Of a stretch of 60,904 nucleotides of DNA, positions 54,284 through 60,904 are shown piece after piece. The stretch covers positions 1 to 60,904 of the forward strand of contig CALFLM010000086.1 of assembly GCA_937880075.1 (NCBI GenBank). The letters are read 5' to 3'. Below the pieces are notes generated by a model. The model ran no database searches. It saw only the letters and a list, made by a program, of their open reading frames with translations, and was not told the origin of the DNA. Position numbers and translations under genes: made by a program. The stretch comes from an uncultured Romboutsia sp. (GTDB taxonomy: Bacteria; Bacillota; Clostridia; Peptostreptococcales; Peptostreptococcaceae). Positions within the stretch are counted from its first letter, which is position 1, and every line of letters begins with the position of its first letter.

Positions 54284-54913
54284 ATGAGCAAAGTAATAGT
54301 AACAGATCATCCATTAATTCAACATAAATTAACATTAATGAGAGATAAAAACACAGGATCAAAAGATTTTAGAGAGCTTTTAACAGAAATAAGTATGTTA
54401 ATGGGATACGAAATAACTAGAAATGTACAATTAGAAGAAATAGAAATAGAAACACCAGTAACAAAAACAAAATCTAAAGTTATATCAGGTAAAAAGTTAG
54501 GAATAGTACCTATATTAAGAGCAGGTTTAGGAATGGTAGATGGATTAGTAAGTTTAACTCCGGCTGCTAAAGTTGGACATGTTGGATTATACAGAGATCC
54601 AGAAACATTAAAGCCAGTAGAGTATTACTGCAAACTTCCTCAAGATATTGAAGAAAGAGAAATGATAATAGTTGACCCAATGCTTGCTACAGGTGGTTCA
54701 GCAGTTGCAGCGATAGATGTATTAAAATCAAGAGGGGCAAATTCTATAAAGTTAGTTAATTTAGTTGCAGCTCCAGAAGGTATAGAAGAGGTTCAAAAAT
54801 ATCATCCAGATGTAGACATATATGTAGCTGCTATAGATGAAAAGCTAAATGATCATGGATATATAGTTCCAGGATTAGGTGATGCAGGAGATAGACTATA
54901 CGGGACAAAATAA
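54284..54913 (+). CDS. upp: Uracil phosphoribosyltransferase
   Basis: A 209-residue enzyme converting uracil and PRPP to UMP. Seen: DHPLIQHKLTLMRDKNTGS (5-23), PILRAGLGMVDGL (about 75-87), the PRPP loop VDPMLATGGSA (about 130-140) and the C-terminal GYIVPGLGDAGDRLYGTK. SD AGGAGG fits. As in Bacillus, it lies shortly before the atp operon. Confidence 0.97.
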   Translation: MSKVIVTDHPLIQHKLTLMRDKNTGSKDFRELLTEISMLMGYEITRNVQLEEIEIETPVTKTKSKVISGKKLGIVPILRAGLGMVDGLVSLTPAAKVGHVGLYRDPETLKPVEYYCKLPQDIEEREMIIVDPMLATGGSAVAAIDVLKSRGANSIKLVNLVAAPEGIEEVQKYHPDVDIYVAAIDEKLNDHGYIVPGLGDAGDRLYGTK

Positions 54914-54948
54914 TTTCCGTAGAAAAAAGGGATTTAATAATAAAAGAG

Positions 54949-54975
54949 GAATCTATAATAATAGATTCTTTTTTT
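54949..54975 (+). terminator. Terminator after upp
   Basis: GAATCTAT (54949-54956) pairs with ATAGATTC (54961-54968) around AATA, with TTTTTTT after. Confidence 0.9.
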
Positions 54976-55585
54976 ATAGAATTATTTTGCTGTGAATTAT
55001 AGGGATATAATTTTTAAATCAAATGTATATCATTTTAGCTAAGTGTAAAAAACTATTTAGTATTAATAGTGATATAACTTTGATTTTACATTATTAATCA
55101 AAGTTATATATTATTATAAGTATTAAATGATTAGCTATAAGGTTTAGAAAGTAAAACTTTAATTATTATAATTTATGATAGTGATTAAAAGAGATACTAA
55201 AAGTAATAATTTAGTATTTAATAGAATTAGTTGTTAATTGTATTATATATATGCGAATTTAAAAAAGAGGTTATAAAAAAGAAATATAATAATATAAATT
55301 TAAATATGGTTAAAAAAATAATTAAAATGGTTGGAAAATTATAAATATTTTTTAGTATTTCATATGTTTTACTTAATTAAAACAGGAATATAAAACGAAT
55401 TTATATGAAAATATTTCACTAAGTTTCAATTTGAATCTAAAAAACAGAAATTCGTTCCAAAAAATATAAAAATATGGTAAAATTAACATAAAGTCGAAAT
55501 AAAGTTTCAATTTTAAATATAAATTTTTAAAAATTTGGTTTTTATTACATAAAATTATACTCTTTTAGAGAGGATATACTAGTCG
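54976..55585. other. Long AT-rich gap before the atp operon
   Basis: No gene is seen. A perfect 14-bp dyad, ATATAACTTTGATT (55072-55085) with AATCAAAGTTATAT (55096-55109), stands near its start. Close to the first atp gene, TTGGTT (55535-55540), 15 bases and TATACT (55556-55561) may be a weak sigma-A promoter. Confidence 0.4.
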
Positions 55586-55813
55586 ATGAATAATAAAAAA
55601 ACATACATGGAAATTGCTAATATGCTTTCGTTAATAACCCAACTTGGGATTATGGTATTAATATGCATACTAGGATGCACATTTATAGGAAAGTTTTTAG
55701 ATTCTAAATTAAATACATCCCCAATATTGACATTAATATTTATGTTATTAGGTGTAGGGGGAGCATTTATGGGAGTATATAAGACTTTAATTGTATACAC
55801 AAAAAGGAAGTGA
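55586..55813 (+). CDS. AtpZ/AtpI family ATP synthase accessory membrane protein
   Basis: A 75-residue protein with two hydrophobic segments (about 17-34 and 46-68) joined by FLDSKLNTSP, typical of AtpZ (AtpI-like, DUF about 70-80 residues) genes that open F1Fo operons. These proteins help assemble the c-ring or supply Mg2+ or Ca2+; which applies here is unknown. GAGAGGA lies about 12 bases before the ATG. The stop is 4 bases before the next gene. Confidence 0.82.
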   Translation: MNNKKTYMEIANMLSLITQLGIMVLICILGCTFIGKFLDSKLNTSPILTLIFMLLGVGGAFMGVYKTLIVYTKRK

Positions 55814-55817
55814 AGTT

Positions 55818-56207
55818 ATGGACAATAAACTACAAGATGAAATTAAAAAATTAACAAAAGGAATTGTAGTATATGATTTGTTAATACTATTAGGATTATC
55901 AATAACTTTTAACCTTAACAAACAGATGGTATTAGGTTTGGTATTTGGAACATTAATAGCGATACTTAATCTTAAATTATTAGCACTAACAATAAATAAA
56001 GCTGTATCTATGCCATCGACAAAAGCTCAAATATATTCATCTAGTCAATATTTGATTAGAATGGTAATAATGGCAGTAGTTTTATTTGTATCTGCTAAAG
56101 CGCCTCACTTGAATATAGTTGGAACTGCGATAGGATTACTATCTACTAAATTTGTTATTTTAACACAAAAACTATTAATAGAAAAAGTAAAAAGAAAGGA
56201 GGCATAA
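55818..56207 (+). CDS. atpI: ATP synthase subunit I
   Basis: A 129-residue membrane protein of the ATP_synt_I family with about four hydrophobic segments (IVVYDLLILLGLSITF; MVLGLVFGTLIAILNLKLLA; LIRMVIMAVVLFV; IGLLSTKFVILTQKLL). It assists c-ring assembly in bacterial ATP synthases. ATG 55818 follows AAAAGGAAGTGA; an in-frame upstream ATG at 55791 overlaps the preceding gene and is rejected. Confidence 0.85.
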   Translation: MDNKLQDEIKKLTKGIVVYDLLILLGLSITFNLNKQMVLGLVFGTLIAILNLKLLALTINKAVSMPSTKAQIYSSSQYLIRMVIMAVVLFVSAKAPHLNIVGTAIGLLSTKFVILTQKLLIEKVKRKEA

Positions 56208-56209
56208 GA

Positions 56210-56914
56210 ATGAGTCAAGCAAAATGGGTTTGGTATTTTGGAAATTTCAAGTTAAGTGAAACTGTTGTAGTGAGTTGGATAATAATCGCAGCTTTAGCTA
56301 TAATATCATTTTTACTAACTAGGAATCTGAAAAAAGTACCCACAAGTAAAGTTCAAATATTTTTAGAGTTTGCAATAGGTGGGCTTGATAAAATGGTTAA
56401 GAATACTATGGGTGAGAAAACAGTAAAAAGAATGCCTAATATTGTACCTTACATAGGAAGTTTGTTTTTATTCTTTGCGTGTTCTAACTTAATAGGATTA
56501 TTAGGATTTAGATCTCCAACTACAGATTTAGATACTACATTAGCGTGGGCTATTATAACATTTTGTATGATTTACTACGCTGGAGTTAAGTTCCACGGGC
56601 TTAAGTACTTTAAGGGACTATTGGAACCAATACCTTTTTTATTACCATTAAACATAATAGGAGAGGTAGCGAAACCTATATCACTAAGTTTCCGTCCATT
56701 TGGGAATATATTAGGTGGAGCAGTTATAATGGCGTTACTATATCAATTCTTAGGATGGTTATCAACATTGATACCAGGGGTTTCAATACCAATAGGTCAA
56801 TTAGTTATACCAGTGCCATTACATTTATACTTTGATTTATTTGCAGGTTTACTACAAGCATTCATATTTATAATGTTAACAATGGTGTTTGTTGGAAATG
56901 CAGCAGAAGAATAA
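56210..56914 (+). CDS. atpB: ATP synthase subunit a
   Basis: A 234-residue Fo subunit with five or six membrane helices. ISLSFRPFGNILGG (about 160-173) holds the essential arginine of the ion path, with proline in place of the usual leucine after it (RLFGN is typical). FAGLLQAFIFIMLTMVFV near the end is a conserved helix. SD AAAGGAGG precedes ATG 56210. It is followed by atpE. Confidence 0.94.
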   Translation: MSQAKWVWYFGNFKLSETVVVSWIIIAALAIISFLLTRNLKKVPTSKVQIFLEFAIGGLDKMVKNTMGEKTVKRMPNIVPYIGSLFLFFACSNLIGLLGFRSPTTDLDTTLAWAIITFCMIYYAGVKFHGLKYFKGLLEPIPFLLPLNIIGEVAKPISLSFRPFGNILGGAVIMALLYQFLGWLSTLIPGVSIPIGQLVIPVPLHLYFDLFAGLLQAFIFIMLTMVFVGNAAEE

Positions 56915-56967
56915 GTGATTAAACTAAAATAAATAAAAAATTTAAAAAATTCTAGGAGGAAAAGAAA

Positions 56968-57234
56968 ATGGATATGAACATAGCAATAATCGCAGCAGGA
57001 TCAGCTATAGGAGCAGGTCTTGCAGTTATAACAGGTATAGGAGCAGGTATAGGTCAAGGTTTTGCGGCAGGTAAAGCAGCAGAAGCAGTTGGGAACCAAC
57101 CAGAAGCAAAAGGAGATATAACTCAAACAATGTTACTTGGAGCAGCAGTAGCAGAATCAACAGGTATATATGGACTAGTTATAGCTATAATCCTTTTATT
57201 CGCTAACCCATTCTTTAAATTATTAGGAGCTTAA
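56968..57234 (+). CDS. atpE: ATP synthase subunit c (Na+-type)
   Basis: An 88-residue two-helix proteolipid. The ion-binding residues Q30, V61, E63, S64, T65 and Y68 (in GIGQGFAAGKA and AAVAESTGIYGLVIA) match those of the Na+-driven c-ring of Ilyobacter tartaricus, so the ring probably carries Na+. The loop NQPEAKGDI is the conserved contact with the central stalk. SD TAGGAGG fits. An 8-bp hairpin (GGAGGTGG with CCATCTCC, about 57284-57304) lies after it and may alter the c-to-b ratio. Confidence 0.96.
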   Translation: MDMNIAIIAAGSAIGAGLAVITGIGAGIGQGFAAGKAAEAVGNQPEAKGDITQTMLLGAAVAESTGIYGLVIAIILLFANPFFKLLGA

Positions 57235-57342
57235 TAAATAAGATTAAGATAATTTAATGGAAAATATTTTTAATTTTGTAGTAAGGAGGTGGGAAAACCA
57301 TCTCCTAATTACAAATTGTGGTTAGTAGAAAGGAGGATACAT

Positions 57343-57843
57343 ATGGAATTTAAACAGCTAATAGGTATAACATATGAATTTATATTTCAACTTGTAAATA
57401 CTTTCTTAGTGTTTTTCTTTTTAAAGAAACTACTATTTAAACCTGTATTAGGAATAATAGAAGCTAGAGAAAAGGATATAAGAGAAGATTTAGCGCAAGG
57501 AGAAAGAGCTAAAAAAGAAGGTTTATCTTTAAAATCAGAATATGAAGAAAAATTAAACTCTGCAAAAGAGCAAGGTCAAGAAATAATCAAACAAGCAACT
57601 TTAAGAGCAGAGCAAAAAGAAAATGAAATAATAGCTAATGCTAAACAAGAAGCAAGCCAAATAAAAGAAAAAGCTAGCAAAGATGTAGAGCAAGAAAGAC
57701 AAAAAGTTATGAATGAGATAAAGAATGAAATCTCTAACATAGCGCTTTTAGCTGCATCTAAAGTTATTGAAAAAGACATAGATTCTAACAAACATAAAGA
57801 GTTAATAGATAACTTTATAAAAGAGGTGGGCGAATCTAAATGA
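57343..57843 (+). CDS. atpF: ATP synthase subunit b
   Basis: A 166-residue stator subunit: one N-terminal membrane helix (about 7-30) then a long coiled coil (EAREKDIREDLAQGERAKKE through the C-terminus). ATG 57343 follows AAAGGAGG. A GTG at 57289 in frame is inside the intergenic hairpin, lacks a proper SD, and is rejected. The stop overlaps the atpH ATG. Confidence 0.93.
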   Translation: MEFKQLIGITYEFIFQLVNTFLVFFFLKKLLFKPVLGIIEAREKDIREDLAQGERAKKEGLSLKSEYEEKLNSAKEQGQEIIKQATLRAEQKENEIIANAKQEASQIKEKASKDVEQERQKVMNEIKNEISNIALLAASKVIEKDIDSNKHKELIDNFIKEVGESK

Positions 57844-58382
57844 TAAATGTAATAGCAGATAGATATGCACAGGCTTTATTTGAAGTTGGAGAGGAAACTC
57901 AAACTACTAGTGAGCTGTATCAAGAATTAAGTGAATTAGTAGACATACTTAATGAAAATAAAGATTTATACAATTTCTTAAAATCACCTTTAATTGGTAT
58001 AGAAGATAAGAAAAATGTAATGCAAAATATATTTAAGAATCAATTAAGTAACAGTATGAATAATTTCTTAAAAGTAGTTATAGACAAAGACAGAATGTCA
58101 ACTATAGAGTACATAAAAGAATCATATAAAAGCTTATTAAATGATAAGAATAATATATTAGAAGGAACTGCAATAACTGCAGTTGAGTTAAGTGAAAAAG
58201 AAATCAAAGATTTAGAAAAGAATCTTTCTATAAAATATAATAAAAACGTTACTTTAAACAATATAGTTGATAAAACTATATTAGGAGGAGTTTTAGTTAA
58301 ACTTGGAAATGAAGAGATAGATGGAACAGTTAGAACTCGTTTATCTAAAATGAAAAACCAATTATCTCAAGTAATATCTTAG
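57840..58382 (+). CDS. atpH: ATP synthase subunit delta
   Basis: A 180-residue OSCP/delta subunit that links F1 to the peripheral stalk. Seen: NVIADRYAQALFEV (3-16) and KTILGGVLVKLGNEEIDGTV (about 147-166), the C-terminal signature. ATGA overlap with atpF. SD AGAGGTGGG lies in the end of atpF. Confidence 0.94.
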   Translation: MINVIADRYAQALFEVGEETQTTSELYQELSELVDILNENKDLYNFLKSPLIGIEDKKNVMQNIFKNQLSNSMNNFLKVVIDKDRMSTIEYIKESYKSLLNDKNNILEGTAITAVELSEKEIKDLEKNLSIKYNKNVTLNNIVDKTILGGVLVKLGNEEIDGTVRTRLSKMKNQLSQVIS

Positions 58383-58397
58383 AATGGCGGTGAACCC

Positions 58398-59900
58398 ATG
58401 AATTTAAGACCAGAAGAAATAAGTTCAATAATAAAAGAGCAAATAAAAAATTATGAAAATAAAGTTGAATTAACAGATACAGGAAGTGTTTTAAAAGTTG
58501 GAGATGGTATAGCAAGTGTTTATGGACTAGAAAATGCTATGGCAGGAGAACTTTTAGAATTTCCAGGAGAAGTTTATGGAATGGCTCTTAACCTTGAAGA
58601 AGATATGGTTGGGGCAGTTATGCTTGGTGATGACAGAGGCATAAAAGAAGGAGACGTAGTTAAGAGAACTGGGAACGTAGTTTCTGTTCCAGTTGGAGAT
58701 GCCTTAATAGGAAGAGTTGTAAATGCATTAGGTCAACCAATAGATGGAAAAGGACCTATAAATACAAATAAGACAAGACCAGTTGAATCTGAAGCAACAG
58801 GAATAATGGCTAGAAAATCTGTTCATCAACCACTTGAAACAGGAATAAAAGCTATAGATGCCATGATACCAATAGGTAAAGGTCAAAGAGAGCTTGTAAT
58901 AGGGGATAGACAAACTGGTAAAACATCTATATGTATAGACACAATACTTAATCAAAAAGGTAAAGATGTTATATGTATATATGTTGCAATAGGACAAAAG
59001 CGTTCTACAGTAGCTCAATTAGTTAATACTTTAGAAAAAGGTGGAGCTATGGACTACACAATAGTAGTATCTGCGAGTGCTTCTGAATCTGCACCACTTC
59101 AATTCATAGCACCATATGCTGGGGTTGCAATGGGTGAAGAATTTATGTTTGAAGGAAAACACGTATTAATAGTATATGATGATTTAACTAAGCACGCAGT
59201 TGCATACAGAGAAATGTCATTATTACTTAAGAGACCACCAGGACGTGAAGCTTACCCTGGGGACGTATTCTACTTACACTCAAGATTACTAGAAAGAGCT
59301 GCTAAGTTATCTGATGAATTAGGTGGTGGTTCTATAACTGCATTACCTATAATAGAAACTCAAGCTGGAGACGTTTCTGCGTATATACCAACTAACGTTA
59401 TATCTATAACAGATGGGCAAATATACTTAACTCCTGAGTTATTCTATGCAGGTATAAGACCAGCGGTTGACCCTGGTATATCAGTATCAAGGGTTGGAGG
59501 TTCTGCTCAAATAAAATCAATGAAAAAAGTTGCAGGACCGTTAAAGCTTCTTTACTCTCAATATAAAGAACTTGCTGCATTCTCTCAATTTGGATCTGAC
59601 TTAGATGAAGATACTAAGAAGAGACTTGCACAAGGGGAAAGAATAGTTGAGGTATTAAAGCAAGGTGAACATCAACCATTAAAAGTTGAAAACCAAGTTA
59701 TGATAATACATGCAGTTACAAATGATTTATTATCTGACATACCAGTTAATAATATAGCAAGATTTGAAACTGAATTATTCCAATTTATAAATATAAATTA
59801 TCCAGAAATAGGAAAGAAAATTCTTGAAAATGGAGATTTTGCTCAAGAATTAACTAGCGCTATAAAAGAATTTAAGAAAAAGTTTGTTATAGAAGCGTAA
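58398..59900 (+). CDS. atpA: ATP synthase subunit alpha
   Basis: A 500-residue F1 alpha subunit. Seen: RPEEISSIIKEQIKNYE at the N-terminus, P-loop GDRQTGKTSICIDT (about 169-182), and ISVSRVGGSAQIKSMKKVAG (about 360-379), which contains the alpha-subunit arginine finger region. Weak SD TGGCGGTGA. It belongs to the atp operon. Confidence 0.97.
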   Translation: MNLRPEEISSIIKEQIKNYENKVELTDTGSVLKVGDGIASVYGLENAMAGELLEFPGEVYGMALNLEEDMVGAVMLGDDRGIKEGDVVKRTGNVVSVPVGDALIGRVVNALGQPIDGKGPINTNKTRPVESEATGIMARKSVHQPLETGIKAIDAMIPIGKGQRELVIGDRQTGKTSICIDTILNQKGKDVICIYVAIGQKRSTVAQLVNTLEKGGAMDYTIVVSASASESAPLQFIAPYAGVAMGEEFMFEGKHVLIVYDDLTKHAVAYREMSLLLKRPPGREAYPGDVFYLHSRLLERAAKLSDELGGGSITALPIIETQAGDVSAYIPTNVISITDGQIYLTPELFYAGIRPAVDPGISVSRVGGSAQIKSMKKVAGPLKLLYSQYKELAAFSQFGSDLDEDTKKRLAQGERIVEVLKQGEHQPLKVENQVMIIHAVTNDLLSDIPVNNIARFETELFQFININYPEIGKKILENGDFAQELTSAIKEFKKKFVIEA

Positions 59901-59927
59901 TCCTTTTAAAAAAAGGAGGTAAACACA

Positions 59928-60791
59928 GTGGCAGGAGCTGGAATGAAGGAAATCAAAACTCGTATTAAAAGTGTTGAGAGTACTAAACAAATAACTAAGG
60001 CTATGGAACTTGTATCTTCATCTAAGTTTAGAAAAGCTAAAGAAAAGGCTGAAAGTGCAAGACCATATTTTAATACTTTATACAACACAGTTCAAGATAT
60101 AGCTAAAAATACGAGTAATAGTAGAAATGTATTTCTAAAAGAAAGAAAAGTTAATAACGTATGTTATATAGTAGTAGCTGGTGATAGAGGACTAGCTGGA
60201 GGTTACAACTCTAATATTTTAAAAGCTGTGATTGCTCATAACAAATTAGGTACAGGAAAAGTTATACCTGTAGGTAAAAAAGCTAAGGAGTCTTTAAGTA
60301 AAAGAGGTTATGAAGTTATAGACTACATAGAATCTGTAGAAAAATGTGTTTATGAAGATGCAAACAGAGTAGCTCAAGCAGCTATGGAAGCTTACAAAAA
60401 TGGAGAAGTTGATGAGGTTAATCTTGTTTATACAGAGTTTATATCTGCCTTATCACAAGAACCTAAGATAGTAAAATTATTACCAGTTACAATAGATAAT
60501 AAAAATATTGAAAAAGAAGTTAAAAAAGGCAAAGCTGCAGTTCAATATTTACCTTCTGCTGATGCAGTACTTGGGTATGTATTACCTAAGTATGTATCAG
60601 GAAGCGTATATGGAGCAATAGCAGAATCTTTTGCATCAGAACAAGCTGCAAGAAGAACTGCTATGGAATCAGCTACAGACAATGCTAACGAAATGATATC
60701 AAAATTAGAATTAGTATACAATAGAGCTAGACAAGCTGCAGTTACTCAAGAAATATCTGAGATAGTTGGTGGAGCGGCAGCGGCTGAATAA
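59928..60791 (+). CDS. atpG: ATP synthase subunit gamma
   Basis: A 287-residue rotor shaft subunit. Seen: MKEIKTRIKSVESTKQITKA near the start, VAGDRGLAGGYNSNI (about 84-98), and the C-terminal EQAARRTAMESATDNANEMI. GTG 59928 lies 7 bases after AAGGAGGT; an internal ATG at 59943 has its own AGGAG and cannot be excluded. Confidence 0.95.
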   Translation: MAGAGMKEIKTRIKSVESTKQITKAMELVSSSKFRKAKEKAESARPYFNTLYNTVQDIAKNTSNSRNVFLKERKVNNVCYIVVAGDRGLAGGYNSNILKAVIAHNKLGTGKVIPVGKKAKESLSKRGYEVIDYIESVEKCVYEDANRVAQAAMEAYKNGEVDEVNLVYTEFISALSQEPKIVKLLPVTIDNKNIEKEVKKGKAAVQYLPSADAVLGYVLPKYVSGSVYGAIAESFASEQAARRTAMESATDNANEMISKLELVYNRARQAAVTQEISEIVGGAAAAE

Positions 60792-60806
60792 TAAGGAGGT
60801 TAGGAC

Positions 60807-60904
60807 ATGGCAAACATAGGTAAAATAGTTCAGGTTATCGGACCAGTATTAGACGTTAAGTTTGATAGTGAAAAAAGCTTACCTAATCTATTAAATGCAT
60901 TAGT
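60807..60904 (+). CDS. atpD: ATP synthase subunit beta, N-terminal part only
   Basis: The first 32 codons are in the window, with MANIGKIVQVIGPVLDVKFD at the start, the conserved beta-subunit N-terminus. The frame runs off the end. SD AAGGAGG precedes ATG 60807. The window therefore ends within the atp operon; atpC is expected to follow. Confidence 0.93.
   Translation, partial: MANIGKIVQVIGPVLDVKFDSEKSLPNLLNAL

Noticed and set aside
57289..57342. GTG start giving a longer AtpF
   Set aside because: The extension runs through an intergenic hairpin and its start touches the SD; ATG 57343 has a proper SD and gives a normal-length b subunit.

Overview
The window is about 61 kb of AT-rich, densely packed chromosomal DNA from a spore-forming, low-GC Gram-positive anaerobe. 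Clostridial gene order (tmk-holB-ricT; rnmV-rsmA; purR-spoVG-glmU-prs; pth-mfd-prsA-spoVT-yabM-mazG-hup-rqcP-yabP-yabQ-divIC; rho-rpmE-tdk-DUF1385-prmC-prfA; upp-atp operon), the sporulation genes spmA, spmB, spoVG, spoVT, yabP, yabQ and spoIIE, and a type IV pilus pilT/pilD pair fit a Peptostreptococcaceae member (Clostridioides, Paraclostridium or Romboutsia-like). The genus is inference. Almost all genes are on the plus strand; the exceptions are pncB-lrp and murC.

Layout. 1-275: end of a 23S rRNA and a complete 5S rRNA. 392-6188: a PLP decarboxylase, tmk, holB, ricT and two nucleic-acid methyltransferase genes. 6318-8199 (minus): pncB with an Lrp/AsnC regulator. 8327-9423: spmAB. 9700-14827: methionine T-box, metG, tatD, rnmV, rsmA. 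14896-18963: two unrecognised genes and murC. 19164-23158: purR, spoVG, glmU, prs. 23414-26341: pilT and two prepilin-peptidase genes, the first broken by a stop codon. 26353-37358: pth to divIC. 37679-46000: ppx-like gene, spoIIE, an exported M3 peptidase, galU, a small membrane protein and glpX. 46264-54913: rho to upp. 55586-60904: ATP synthase genes to the start of atpD. The c subunit carries the residues of Na+-translocating enzymes.

The most interesting content lies between the housekeeping genes. Two short loci (about 12847-13134 and 25288-25601) look like related type I toxin-antitoxin modules. Each has a small hydrophobic peptide gene, a Shine-Dalgarno (SD) sequence buried in a similar hairpin, inverted repeats at both ends, a TATAAT-type promoter on the opposite strand, and an antisense-strand terminator hairpin lying inside the toxin reading frame. 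Other points are a dispersed intergenic repeat with a base-pair-compensated stem (13787, 20470, 32086, related part at 16514), a DnaA-box cluster after spoIIE (41079-41405), a MITE-like hairpin after a 39-residue gene (44595-44692), an in-frame TGA in pilD, and several genes whose ribosome-binding sites sit in strong hairpins.

Where an upstream in-frame start is possible, I chose the start from SD spacing. No tRNA genes, transposase genes, CRISPR arrays or prophage genes were seen. Functions rest on motifs and gene order read by eye; no database search was run.
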